NCBI GenBank assembly: GCA_000827265.1
Contig: KN834828.1
Location: 187,977-251,976 of the forward strand
Direction: 5' to 3'
Origin: Collybiopsis luxurians FD-317 M1
Taxonomy: Eukaryota; Basidiomycota; Agaricomycetes; Agaricales; Omphalotaceae
Length of the DNA: 64,000 bases
The notes under the pieces: model-generated
Databases searched by the model: none
What the model was told of the DNA's origin: nothing
The model's input: only the letters and a program-made list of their open reading frames with translations
In this document: one piece after another, positions 42,005 to 54,028 of the stretch
Position numbering within the stretch: position 1 is the stretch's first letter
Layout of the letters: each line of letters starts with the position of its first letter
Program-made: the position numbers and the translations under genes

Positions 42005-45000
42005 GAGCAGCCTGGAATCCAAAAAACCCTGCTCAAGCGGTCTGTCGTGGGGCAGTAATAGAAAAAACATCCCCAGCTCATCTCTTGTCTCACTCCAACA
42101 ACTCATTTCTTGTCTCAACACATTTTCCCTTTTCCGATTCCGAAAATCTAAGCTATAATACTCTTATTGATTCAGGCGCAACTTGTTCTTTTATTGATAA
42201 CAGCCTTGCAGAAAAATTCCTGAAAAATGTCTCTGATTTAGATACTCCAATTCCACTTGAATTATTCAATGGACAGCCAACTTCGGCAGGAGATATAACA
42301 AAAATTTTTAAAGATACAATCAGCTTCGCCAACGGTTCAATTCAAACAGTTGAATTCCTAATAACCCAACTACACCCAATGGCTCCTATTGTGTTAGGTT
42401 TACCATGGCTCAAAGAATTCAATCCTGAAATAAATTGGAAGGATTTGACTTTGACATTCCAAGGAAGAGAATGAATTTCAGCTTCACTAGTTGATTCGTT
42501 CACTGGTACATGGAACTTGAATACTAGCAAGAAGCAGGACCCATCAGTCCCTGACTCGAAACATGAATCAGCCTATAACAAACAAGAAAATGGGGATGTA
42601 GACTCGAAAAGACAAAGAAGAGATTCTCAAACATGTTCCCGAGAAGTATCGAGACTTCTTGGACATGTTCTCCCCAGGAGAGGCGAAGGTCTTACCTCCA
42701 CACTGTCTGTATGATTTAAAAATTGAGATGGAAGGGGACTCAGCCCCTCCCTTTGGGAAACTCTATAACATGTCAGAAATGGAACTAAAAGCCCTAAAGG
42801 ACTATATCGATGATATGCTAGGGAAAGGGTTTATTAGAGCCTCCAACTTGCCTGCTGGGGCTCCAGTTCTATTCATAAAAAAGAAGGATGGAAGCCTAAG
42901 GCTTTGTGTTGACTATCAGGCCTTAAATCAAATCACAAGGAAGAATAGATATCCCTTACCCCTTATAGGCCCACTTGTTGACCAACTATGAAGGGCAAAA
43001 TATTTTATGAAACTTGATTTGAGAGCAGGATATAACAATGTCTGAATAGCAGAAGGCCACAAGTGGAAAACAGTGTTTTGTATGCGATACGGATCCTACA
43101 AAATGTTGGTTATGCCTTTCGGGTTAACAAACACCCCTTCACCTTTCCAATTTTTTATGAACAACATTTTCCATGATTTACTGGATGTATGCATGGTTAT
43201 TTACTTGGAAGACATTCTCATTTATTCAGATGACAAAAAAACCCACAAGGAACAAGTCCGAAAGGTATTACAAAGGCTACGAGACAACCACCTACATGCG
43301 AAACCAGAAAAATGCAGCTTCGATACTGACACAGTTGAATATTTGGGGGTAATAATAAATCCCAAAGGGGTGTCGATGGATCAGTCTAAAGTCAAAGCTA
43401 TAACATCTTGGCCGATTCCACAGAATATAAAAGAACTGCAGTCATTCTTGGGTTTTGCAAATTTCTATTGCAGATTTATTGACAATTATAGCAGCATAAC
43501 AAAAGCCTTAACATCACTACTGCAAAAGGATGCCATTTGGCATTGGGACAAGTTGTGTCAAAGGTGTTTCAAATTATTAAAAAATGCTTTTACACATGCT
43601 CCAGTGCTACAACATTTTGATCCAGAACTTCTGATTATTCTGGAATGTGATGCATCAGATTGGGCAATAGCAGGAATATTGTCTCAGCTGGATCCGAAAA
43701 CTGGAGAAATACATTCAATTGCTTTTCATACTCAGTCCATGATACCAGCTGAAATAAATTACAATATCTACAACAAGGAATTACTGGCTATCGTGGTATG
43801 TTTTAAAGTCTGGAGAGCCTATTGTGACAGTTTGAGATTCCAAATCCAAGTTTATTCTGATCACAATAACCTTCAGTGGTTTACAACTACCAAACAGCTG
43901 TTGGCAAGACAGGCGAGGTGGTCAGAGGCATTATCAGGATTCGACTTCCAAATCAACTATAGACCAGGAACTTTGGGAGCAAAACCAGATGCTTTGACGA
44001 GACGAGCAGATGTATACCCAAAGAAAGGAATTGATAGGGACTCTGCTAGAGCAGAAAGAGAGCAAATATTGATTCCTCTGGAACAACTCAATGCAGCATT
44101 GCTTTTGAATGAGGATTTGTTATTAGAATGGATTTGAAAGGCAGAACAAGATGAATTCATGTGAGACACAATAAAGCAGATTTGAGAAGGAAAGATTAAA
44201 AATGTGGTATTCAAAAATGGGTTACTTAATTGACAAGGTCATATATATGTCCCTAATGACACAGACCTTCGACGAGATGTACTATCTGCCTATCACAATC
44301 ACGCACTCAGAGGACATCCAGGTGAGAAGAAAACAAAAAAGATACTCAATCAGTTGTTTTTTTGGAAAGGAAGCAGCAAGGACGTACATCACTACATACA
44401 AAGCTGCCATACTTGTATAAGATCCAAGGCTAGAAGAACTCTCCGATATGGGAATCTGAAACCTCTACCCATTGGGCAAAGACCCTGGAGCTCAATTTTG
44501 ATGGACCATATAGTTCAACTCCTGAAAGCAGGAAAGGAACAATTTCCTAGTAGTAGTAGATTGGCTCACGAAACAAGCCATCTATATTCCCTGTCACACG
44601 ACAGACACTGCACAGGATTTTGCAAGACTATTCCTCAAAAATGTATTCTCAAAACATGGGCTACCAGTGGATATCATCTCGGATTGGGGAAGCTTGTTCA
44701 TCTCCCAGTTTTGGAAGGAATTGTGTAAAATACTTGGTATTGAGTCTTGTCTCTCGACAGCGTATCACCCTCAAATGGATGGACAGACAGAGAGGACTAA
44801 TCAAAGCCTTGAAGGATACCTAAGAATCTATCTCGATAAAATAGGATCTCATGCATATCAACTTGAGTTACTGGGGGACCTACAACAAATCTACAATGTA
44901 TTCCATGTTGATAGACTAAAACCCCACCACCCGGATCCTTTCCAGTGAGTTGTATTGCCTCCCCCACCAATCTACATTAAAGGGGAACCAGAATACAAGG

Positions 45001-45260
45001 TCGAATTGATAAAAGATAGTCATCCAACAGGAGAAATGGACAGAGGAATCCAATATTTAATCAAATGGAAAGGGTACAACAAGGAATCTTGGATTCCCTG
45101 GAAAGGTATGGTAGGAAGTATTGATTTGATTTGCAAGTGGGAGAAAGCACATCTGAGGAAACGAAAGTTACCTCTCGAGCTCCTCAAAGAACTCAAAAGC
45201 CTAGCCCTGTGAGATGAGGAAGAAAGGGAGTTGAGACAGGCAGCTGAAGCTGTCATTTAA
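41965..45260 (+). pseudogene. Pol of copy D with two internal deletions
   Basis: Protease NTLIDSGATCSFIDNSLAEK is intact in sequence. Relative to C, about 585 bp between protease and RT are missing (junction near 42605) and about 390 bp from the integrase core to its C-terminal region are missing (junction near 44831); a 10-bp loss near 44546 shifts the frame. RT is recognisable ([20 protein letters not shown]) but the catalytic box reads YLED. RNase H and the connection domain are open at 43073-44137. The chromodomain region at 45000-45120 is preserved (YLIKWKGYNKESWIPWKGM). Several TGA codons are shared with C, others occur in only one copy. Confidence 0.75.
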
Positions 45261-45298
45261 TCAGGAGAAATGACTCTCAAAATCAAAACCTCAACCTT

Positions 45299-45308
45299 AA
45301 AGGGGGGG
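45299..45308 (+). promoter_or_regulatory. Internal polypurine tract, copy D
   Basis: AAAGGGGGGGTAAAAG, 40 bp after the pol stop, identical in placement to copy C. Confidence 0.5.
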
Positions 45309-45466
45309 TAAAAGCAATACTTCAAGTTTTTGTTTCCAATTTCTCGACACATTTCTCTTTATTATTATCAAAAACCATAACAAATTCATGATTCTATTTC
45401 AGGGAAATAAAGCATACAGTGGGCATAGATTGGGATATACAGGTACAGAAGGCTGGAACAGAAGGA

Positions 45467-46410
45467 CTAGTCAAAGGATGACTCGCTTAATTTGTCATGT
45501 TTGGCTTGAATGTCGAAAGGGATTCCAAATACTTCCTCCAGTTCCTGGGCATATAAATCTTCAACATGCTTGATCTCCATCTGCTCCCATATATCCTGCA
45601 AGGACAGAGCCATATGGAGGCTGGGATCTGCCAATTCATCTTCATTCTTCTCGACCAATGAATAGGTCAAAGGATCCTCCCCAGTGTGAACAAAGTAGGC
45701 ATTAGGGTGACCAGATGAAAAGATCACTACAGGAGATGTATTGTGAGTCTCAATGAGAGTACTGGGAAGGGAAGTGGTATCGAGAGAAGGAACAAAATTG
45801 GATAGGGAATTGGGAGTGGAGTCACTCTTTGTCTCAAAAGGAAAGGATTCAGATGAAGAACCACCCCATACATCCATAGGGGCAACGGTGCTAGTAGTTA
45901 CTGGTTCCAAGGGCAGATCTCCAATATTCAAGAGATGACAAAGCTCCTCATAAACACTGTGAAATTGAGATAATTCAACTCCATGCCCCTGGGCCAAAGC
46001 TTCAGCAGCCAGTTGGAGGTTGTGGGACTCAACGAGAGAGTCTCACAACTCCTTAATAACCTGATCTTGCTCCTTAATGGTCACTTCAGCAGTTTTGTGA
46101 AGATATCTGGCTTCCTGGGCATCTCACTAGGAAGGATCAGTGAGCCATGGAAACCCTACAATGAGTTGAAAAGACATACAGATGACCCCAGCATCTTATC
46201 AGCAAATTCCTGCATAGTTCAACTCAAGAGTTCTTGCAACTTGTGGATCTCATTGGATTGACCCTCAACAACCCTCTGCAGTTGCCCAAACTCACAACGA
46301 GCTTGGTTCACAAGGACATCCTGATCAGATACAACTTGAGAAATACTCTCAGCAGCATCAGCGAGATGATCTAGGAATGAAGCAGAGTCAAAGGGAGAAG
46401 GGGAAGCCAT
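45467..46410 (-). pseudogene. Antisense gene aORF2, copy D
   Basis: Same structure as in C: exon 1 46410-46180 (231 bp), 53-bp intron with GTATGT donor, exon 2 46126-45467 (660 bp). The first codon of exon 2 is TGA, where C has CGA, and exon 1 carries the TGA also found in C. The C-terminal half is open for 176 residues (SPVVIFSSGHPNAYFVHT, LTYSLVEKNEDELADPSLHM, DLYAQELEEVFG). At one residue C has Trp (TGG) and D has Gln (CAG), as expected if an ancestral CGG was hit on opposite strands. Confidence 0.65.
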
Positions 46411-46710
46411 GACAAGGGAGGATCTTGAAATGAGGATAGGGAAAGAGTCTCGAAAAAGTGTCCTTTTATTGAGACAAGGATGCCCAATATGAACCTAATA
46501 AGGAACAAAACATGCAGCCACATGCATACGCCTCATGGAAATTTTTGAATACTTCAATTCTCAGGAGATCTCTTATTTCAAACCCAGGGCAATTTCTTAT
46601 TCACACAAAGGAGGGGCCCAAAAAAGAAAAAGATTTAATTAAGGAAGGGAAGTACAAAAAATTTGGAATAGGGATCTATTGATATACAGGAAATCTACAA
46701 GCTGAAAGTC

Positions 46711-48674
46711 CTAGGAACTACTGGAAGAAGGCTTTGTAGGTGAGGCAGCAGCAAACTGCCCTCAGACTGACTCAAAAAGCTGTTGAAGTTGGGCAAGTTC
46801 TCCATCTTGCAACTTTGACTCCTCTGCTGCAACTCAATGGGCCTCCTCACTTGCAGCCAACTTCTTCTTCAACTCCTCTATCTCACTATCCCGAGATTCC
46901 ATTGCTCCCCTTAACTGTTGAGTCTCCTACAAAAATTCCATTAAACCCTAAGTCAGTCGAACAAGAAGGGAGAAACTCACCGTTGACTGAGCGTCGCCCT
47001 TGAAATGCCTCACGAAGGATTTCAGATGGGTCAGTTCCTCATCCTTTTCCTGCAACTGGCTGTCTTGTGAGGACACTTGCTCCTTCAAATGGAGATTCTC
47101 AGTCTCCAAACCATCTGACTTCCACAACAAAGTGTGATACTCCTGATAGGCTCGGAGGAGCTCATCTTGCTGAGCATCAACAATACTGGCGGAGGACAAG
47201 TTGATCATTGAGAGGGACTCAACGAACTGGGTTAACCCATAATTTGAGAATGGGGTGGGAGGTTCAGAAGAAGGATGATTCTATAAAGGGAACATTGAAA
47301 CAATTAGCGATACAATGAAAACTGGAAATAAAGAAGTTACTCACCAGTTGCTCCTTGAGTTCATTAAAAATGCCTTGAATCATCCCATCCACCAATGCCC
47401 AGAGATCTTGCTCTATCATCTTCTTACCAGGACCAGACAATAATTCAGCAATCTGCATAATGACGCATTCAATTGCAGTTCGAATCACTAAAAATGGAGT
47501 TAGTTAGGATGAACATAGGAGTAAAAACAACATTCAAAGAAAAAAGAGAAAACTTACTCTCATCTCAAGATGGGATAGAACTGTCAGAAGGAACTGGTTT
47601 GACAAGAGGTTCAAAAAACCAAGTCTTTACACTGGAAACCTCACAATAAGACTGCCTATTGTTGACTTTCCAAATGGCTGTAGACTTCATTGGAGTGGAA
47701 GCAGGCACTGCAGGAATGGGAGCAGATGCAGGAGGGACCTCCTCCGGGTAGTCCAAATCCATAGAATCCATGGTGTCGGGAGCCTCCATCTCAATGTTGA
47801 CATCTATGGGGTCACAAATGACCTCCTTTCCTTTACAAGACAGAGCTGGAATGACTTGCTCACGACTCGGCTCCCCTAAATGCACCCTCTCCTGCCAAAG
47901 GAGCTGACTCTTTCGAAAAGCATTCAAGGAGACAACTAGAATGATGATGAGTACTTATCCTATCACAGACTCATCGGACTTACCTGCTTTCCTTTTGCCC
48001 TCTTGAGCCCTCGGTTTCTCCGATGCCAATCCCAGCTCCTCTGGATGTTTGCAATAATAAGGGTAATTGTGTAGCCCAGTTGTTAGGGCAGCCCATTCCT
48101 TGTCCTGAATGACAAAGTTCCTGCAACTCGACACAAAGTGATAGGTGACAATGAGGGGAAGCTTCGCAAGGACATGGAATTGTAGGAGTCAGAAGATGCT
48201 TTTGAACGAACAAAATTTCTTGCTTGTCGGGTAGTTCATCTTGCAAGTGGCACAGGAGAGGGAATTTGAATGAAGGGAGCAGGAGGATTGGAGATTATGC
48301 AAAGCACAATACTCGCAAGAGGGGTAGAGTGCAAATATCTTATGCCACTTGTTATCAGGCACCTGTTCCAAAACCTCTGGACTTGAATTGGCAAGATACG
48401 CATTGTCATAGATGGATTGGACATTGGAAGGAAGGGAAGAAGGGGTGCTGGCAGAAACTGGGACAGAGGGATACTCAAGGAGCGAACTACGTTTGAATGC
48501 CACACGTTGCATCTTCTTGGCTACGGGAGGAACAGAAGGAAGGGCAGTGGAAAGAGGAATGGCCGACACTGGTTGGACAGCTTGGGGAAATTTGAAAATA
48601 ATTCGAGGCCTCGAACCTCCTGAATTACTGGAAGAGGCAGCTGGTTGGTCGGGGAACAATTGCAAAGCAGATAT
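46711..48674 (-). pseudogene. Antisense gene aORF1, copy D
   Basis: Exons 48674-47984, 47935-47558, 47487-47345, 47280-46981 and 46926-46711, lengths 691, 378, 143, 300 and 216 bp. Four of the five match C exactly; exon 2 is longer by 21 bp, an in-frame difference. The start codon has become ATA. TGA interrupts exon 1 after CSFKSIF and exon 2 near its end. The Cys cluster is kept (CEYCALHNLQSSCSLH, CATCKMNYPTSKKFCSFK). Exon 3 keeps Trp where C has a stop (MIEQDLWALVDGMIQG). The conserved exon frame despite point decay supports the five-exon model. Confidence 0.65.
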
Positions 48675-48723
48675 AGTGGTTGAAGGAAGAGAGGAAAATG
48701 ACTCAAAAACCCAGAGTGCCAGC

Positions 48724-48729
48724 TTTATA
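48724..48729 (-). promoter_or_regulatory. TATA box of antisense gene aORF1, copy D
   Basis: TATAAA on the minus strand, 55 bp before the former start codon at 48674, the same spacing as in C. Confidence 0.55.
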
Positions 48730-48859
48730 AGGCCTTCGGACTTAGAGTTTTTGATCGAAACTCGGCAGTCAGCACATTGAAACTTAATCTGACCACGTGG
48801 CAGTCACAACACTGTGTCGCATCAAAAGCTATGCATCCTTTCGAGGGCTCAAGGACCTT

Positions 48860-48867
48860 GGGGGGGG
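48860..48867 (+). promoter_or_regulatory. Polypurine tract next to LTR 3
   Basis: G run followed by TAA, directly before TGTTATG at 48871. Confidence 0.7.
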
Positions 48868-48870
48868 TAA

Positions 48871-49566
48871 TGTTATGCCCTACGCTATTTTTTCTGCTCT
48901 TTCCAGCCAGTACACCCACCACACAACTCGATAATAAGTTCTACCATTCAATCCAGACTCCCCAAATCTGACACGCATTTCTCGAGATGAACTAACCAGT
49001 TACCCATTCCAATTCTTATTCACAAGACCACATGTCCTCCTGCAGAGTATAAAAGCCTCGTACCTACATCTCTCACAATAATGCTGTTATTACCTGAACT
49101 ATCTTGACCTGTGTTGTTTCTATTCTCTTGTTCACTAGTTTCTAATATTATTCTGCTTAACACTGAGTCAAGCAAATCCCATTGACACCGAGTCACTGGC
49201 CTATCTACCTCTCACTTGTTGAACTGATCAACAAGACTATTTGACTGCCATAGCCTTTTGAATATTCTGTCTCGTAGGGTAAATGGACACCGAGTCACGA
49301 ACCTCCCAAGTCAACCCTCGTTAATACCATCTTAACGAGTTCTTTTGATATACTATTTCTAGTTGCACCGAGCTACTAGATTTATTATTTGACACTCAAG
49401 GATCATTCCTCCACATCCAATACCAAAACTGTACAGGACTCATTCACCTGTCATATGTAGCAACTCCCCATCGCATATTCTGTCTCGGCTGTGGTATAAT
49501 AAAATACTTTCTATTCATTGAACCTGCTACAAGCTTCTAACAACAAAGGTAGTAAAGGTCCTAACA
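48871..49566 (+). repeat. LTR 3 of compound element
   Basis: 696 bp. It shares with LTR 1 the bases outside CpG that distinguish both from LTR 2, including TTACCCATTCCAATTC and CCTATCTACCTC. It is followed by the second ACAGG. Confidence 0.9.
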
Positions 49567-49571
49567 ACAGG
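49567..49571. repeat. Right target-site duplication ACAGG
   Basis: Matches 27223-27227; with the LTR ends it fixes the outer limits of the 22.3-kb compound element. Confidence 0.85.
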
Positions 49572-52129
49572 TGTGACCATCCTATATCGGTACCATGTAT
49601 TTGATGTTAAGATTGGGATATGGTACAGGTACTGTCCCACATTAGGGTACCCATATACCATCTATATACTGAGACAGCTCATTCAACCACATATATTGAT
49701 TATTTGCATTTCCTTGAAAACTATGTAATTGCAATACAATGGTACAATACATGAGGAGAAAAAATGAGCTGCCAAGTATCAGAAAAATGTTGCTCTCATT
49801 AAAATGTGGTTTCTGTTAGAAAACACTGTATTATTGCTCAGCTGCTCTGTAGAATGTTTCATATTTGCTCCCATTGTAGGTATAAATACTTGGTAGATAC
49901 TCCAAATAATCATTCGACCTTGTACTCATTCCCACATGATCAGATCCCTCCTCTATTGAGGTTGTATCGACTGCGGCTTGTTTCTCAATGGCTTCAACAC
50001 ATCTAACAGGCTTTTATTGTTGTTGAAGTATCTGTATTGAGAGATACACATTGTGTGCTGAGGGGCACCAGTGCTGCACCACTGGGTACATAACCCACAA
50101 TACTTCACATTTGTGGTAAAGCTCAGCACTCTACCATATACAGTACAGCAGCGCCAAAAATTTAACACAAGAAGTATCTTCCTATCATTTTGACAGTATA
50201 CCCTAGCTATTGCAGAGCACCTTGCAATGAATAAATGGTGTTAAACTTGGAAGCATGAAGTCCTCAGAAGCACACAAAAAGGTGTGAATAAATCAATGTA
50301 TTAGTGTGTACCTGTTAAACTAGTAATTATGTTAGTAGTACTCAGGACATAGCTAATCNNNNNNNNNNNNNNNNNNNNNNNNNNNNNNNNNNNNNNNNNN
50401 NNNNNNNNNNNNNNNNNNNNNNNNNNNNNNNNNNNNNNNNNNNNNNNNNNNNNNNNNNNNNNNNNNNNNNNNNNNNNNNNNNNNNNNNNNNNNNNNNNNN
50501 NNNNNNNNNNNNNNNNNNNNNNNNNNNNNNNNNNNNNNNNNNNNNNNNNNNNNNNNNNNNNNNNNNNNNNNNNNNNNNNNNNNNNNNNNNNNNNNNNNNN
50601 NNNNNNNNNNNNNNNNNNNNNNNNNNNNNNNNNNNNNNNNNNNNNNNNNNNNNNNNNNNNNNNNNNNNNNNNNNNNNNNNNNNNNNNNNNNNNNNNNNNN
50701 NNNNNNNNNNNNNNNNNNNNNNNNNNNNNNNNNNNNNNNNNNNNNNNNNNNNNNNNNNTGACTCAAGCCAACATTGTACTCAAAGACACTGAGTCATTGC
50801 GATAGACTCTGGAACATAATACAACACTTAAAATTTAACTTACTCAACTTTCTCAGAAATGACATTGACCTGTGCAATGAGAAAGTGATTTTGTCCACAT
50901 GGCGGTTATTGACTGTGAGCTCTGAAAGTAACAAGTCACATAAGTTACTTGAAAGTACCTTTTTACTGGTTGATATGGGTGATGAATTGATTTAATGTGC
51001 CATTTCCAGTGCTAAACAGATGGAAATGTAGCTACAGCATACTTATTTTTACATACAGTGACACCCAACATTATACAAAAGAAAGGAAGAGCAGGGTGGT
51101 ACTAAGGTGTTTTTTATGTTTTTGACTTGGAGTATTTAGATATTGATAGAACAAATTGGAGTCATCAATTCGGGAACAGTCTTGGCAATGTAGGACATTG
51201 AAATCACTCAGTACACTCACAGTTTAGTTGGGGTCCCTATATATTGCCCTCAATGGTGACAAACAACTTGTTAAATGTGTTAAAACAAGTTTTAATGAGA
51301 ATTTCATTTTGCCAAGATTCGGCAAGTTAGCTGTCAAGTGTGGGAAAAAAAAGTTACTTTGTTGCGACAAAGTAACTTAAGTAACTTTGTCAACACCCTA
51401 TACACAGTAGTATACAATTGTACTCATTAGCTACATTACAATTCAGTCAGTTTATATCAGTCTAAGCTATCCTATTGACTGATACTTAACTGACAATCCA
51501 CTAGCTTTGTTTCTCAACTCTCTTCTCTCTCACATCTCTCTCTCTCTCTGGAACTCAGTGTCAGTTCCATTTCTGTGTAAGTACAAGTACAGTAATCAGC
51601 TGTGCCAAAATTTTGCTATTAACAACTCACAGTGACCAGTTCAAGTCATATTGTACCTTTCTCTGTACAATATTACAGAACTAAGCTTTGTAACTACAAT
51701 ACACATTTCTCTACATAGGTAAGGATAATATAATCCTGTTGAACTAATACATTCTGCATAATAATAGATCCAGTAAGTCATTGTTTACACATAGCAATCC
51801 CTATTCCATTTAATATTGCAACCAACCTGAACACCTGAGTACAGTGTTCTTACAAAATATTAGTAATGTTGTAGATATTATAATTTGTATCAATATAAAA
51901 GGTGTAACTGTATGTAGGAGGAATCTCAGTTCTGGATGTCAAGCCTCTCTCAATTTTCCAGAGTGGTGAAAAGTCTATGACAGGGTTAAAGGGTCTTAGC
52001 TGTTGATAGCTACAATCACTCATGTCAGCCACTGGAATCAGTTGGTTATGAAATTCTGTTTGAAACTCCCAGAAACTAGACTGCAAAGTTGTTGACATAT
52101 CTTGAGGAGAGGGACTGGATATAGGGTGA
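49572..52129. other. Right part of the split DNA element and gap
   Basis: AT-rich noncoding sequence. The phrase GGGATATGGTACAGGTA (about 49615) also occurs left of the compound element (about 27168). A segment near 49745-49810 weakly repeats the terminal sequence (GAGCTGCCAAG, ATGTTGCTCTCATTAAAA). After the inverted end at 51398 there is a CT-rich microsatellite-like run (about 51520-51550). No supported gene. Confidence 0.4.
50359..50758. other. Assembly gap, 400 N
   Basis: An unbroken run of 400 undetermined bases. The round length suggests a scaffold gap of estimated or nominal size. Any open frame across it is artificial. Confidence 0.99.
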
Positions 52130-53680
52130 ACCTCATACAGTCTTCAGCACACTTGCTCCCTTCACTCAAACTCTATCTTGTGCCACCTGCAAGGCTAACT
52201 ATCCAACCAGCAAAAGTTCTGCTCTTTCAAGAGCATCTTCTGCCTCCTTCAATTCCACATTCTCACCAAGCTCCCTCTTGTTGTTGCATATTGTTATGCC
52301 TCAAATCATGGGTTCTTCACTATCCAGGATGAGGAGTGGACTGCCATAATGACTGGCTTGCAAAACATGCCATATTATCAGGGTTATCCAGAGGAGTTGG
52401 GGTTAGTGTCGGAGATGCCAAAGCCACAGCAGGTGATGAGGAAAGCTGGTAAGTCTGACTTGTTTGAATTCATTATGAATAATCATGGTTTTTCTTAGTC
52501 ATTTCTTTGAATGCTTTCTGAAAGAGCCAGTTCCATTGGCAGGAGAGGATTTGTCTAGGGGAACCAAGTCCCGTGATCCTGGGTTCATCACAAAAGGGAA
52601 AGGAAGTGGTTTGGGACACTGTAGATGCTGATGTGGAAATGGAGGCTCCTGAGGAGCTCAACACAATGAATTTGGATTATCCTGAAGAAGTTCCACCTCC
52701 CCCTGCTCTCATTCTGACACCACCTGCTCCTGTCTGGAAGGCCATTGACAACCAATCCTATTGTGAGGTATCCAGTTTGAAGATGTGATTCTTTAAACCT
52801 TTGCTTAAGCAAATCCCTTCCAATGGCTCTTCCCTGGCTCAGGACGAATGTGAGTTTCAATATTTTTTCATTTGTATTGCCATTCTAACTAATCCTTTTT
52901 TAGTGATACAAACTGCCATCAAACACATTGTCATGCAGATAGCTGCATTGGTTTCTGGCCCTGGCAAAATAATGCTTGAACAGGATCTTTGGGCATTGGC
53001 AGATGGTATTCTCCAAGGAGCATTCAACAATCTCAAGGAGCAATTGGTGAGTACTTCCCTGATTCTGAGTCCTTCATTGTATCGCTGACTGATCCTGTGT
53101 TCCTCCCATAGAATCATTCTTCTTCCCAACCTCCTGCCTTGTTCTCAAATGATTCCCTCATTCAATTTGAATCATTATCCCTTATCAATATGACCTCTGC
53201 AAACATTATTGATTCACAACAGGACAAGCTCCTCCAAGCGTATTGGGAATTCCAAGCCCTGACCTGATCATCAGAGCATCTCTAGACTGAAAATTCCCAT
53301 TTAAAGGAGCAGGTGGCCTCACAGGAAAGTCAGTTCAAGGATAAGGATGAGGAGCTGACTTGCCTGAAATCTTTCATTGGGCATTTCAAGGGTGACATTC
53401 AGTCAATGGTAAGTTTCTTCCTTCTCTTTCAACTGGTTTAGTGTTTTAATAGGATATCTTGCAGGAGGTTCAGCAATTAAGGTGAGCAATGGAAGCTCAG
53501 GAGAGTGAGATTGAGGGATTGAAGGAGAAGTTGGCTGCGAGTGAGGAGGCCTATTGAGTTGCAGCAGGAGAGTCAAAGTTGCGAGATGAAGAACTCACCC
53601 AACTTTGACAACTTTTTGAGTCAATCTGAGGGCAGTTTGCAGCTGCCTCACCCACAAAGCCTTCTTCTAGCAGTTCTTAG
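52130..53680 (+). pseudogene. aORF1 copy F, 5'-truncated and CpG-depleted
   Basis: It begins inside the Cys cluster region (CSLHSNS, then KFCSFKSIFCLLQFHILTKL across a frame change) and continues DEEWTAIMTGLQNMPYYQGY and PEELGL. All four introns are in the expected places (for example GTAAGT near 52450 and TTCTTAG near 52498). Later exons read VWKAIDNQSYCEVSSLKM, LEQDLWALADGILQGAFNNL and SVGLxGQFAA-like text ending KPSSSSS at 53680. Stops and frame changes are frequent and CpG is almost absent, so this is an older copy. It lies on the plus strand; the parent retrotransposon would be on the minus strand, but no LTR or pol is attached. Confidence 0.6.
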
Positions 53681-54028
53681 GACTTTCAACTCATGGATTT
53701 CTTGTGCCTAGATATATCTCTGTAATGATTAGATAGTTCTTGTCTCAAATTTCCTTTCTCCTTTATGTAGCCCAAATTAATTGTACTTTCTTTCCCAATT
53801 AATTCTTTTTCTCTTTTTTGAGCTCCTCCCTTGTGTGAATAAGAACTTACCCCAGGTTCAAAATAAGAAATCTCCTGAGAATTGAAGTATTCAAAAATTC
53901 CATGAGGCATATGCATGTGGCTACATGTTTTGTTCCACATTAGGCTAGTATTGGGCATCCTTGCATTGATATAAGGACACTTTTTCAAGACTACTTTCTC
54001 TATCCTCATTTTGAGATCCTCCATTGCC

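Larger units (their letters stand above)
27228..49566 (+). mobile_element. Compound Ty3 chromodomain retrotransposon: LTR-C-LTR-D-LTR
   Basis: Three LTRs of 695-696 bp (TGTTATGCCC to GGTCCTAACA) enclose a complete internal copy C (27923-40245) and a 5'-truncated copy D (40941-48870). A single 5-bp target duplication brackets the whole 22.3 kb. Each internal copy ends with the same antisense two-gene module. The outer LTRs share bases outside CpG sites in their first two thirds that the middle LTR lacks (for example TTTCTAATATT against TCTATAATATT), so the outer two look like one replication pair and the middle one like an older internal passenger. Confidence 0.85.
26729..51398. mobile_element. 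DNA element with about 140-bp inverted termini, split by the compound LTR element
   Basis: The left end (26729-26901) begins GAGTGTGCGCAAAGTAAC. The right end (51259-51398), read on the minus strand, begins GGGTGTTGACAAAGTTAC. Both continue through AAGTAACTTTTTTTTCCC, a CACTTGACAGC block, a GGCAAAATG block and CTCATTAAAACTT, and fade after GTCACC. Without the 22.3-kb LTR insertion and counting the N gap, the element would be about 2.3 kb, with no transposase visible. The flanks TATATA and TATACA could be an imperfect 6-bp target duplication. Superfamily not assigned. Confidence 0.6.

Noticed and set aside
50353..50766. Open frame across the N run
   Set aside because: It consists of undetermined bases.
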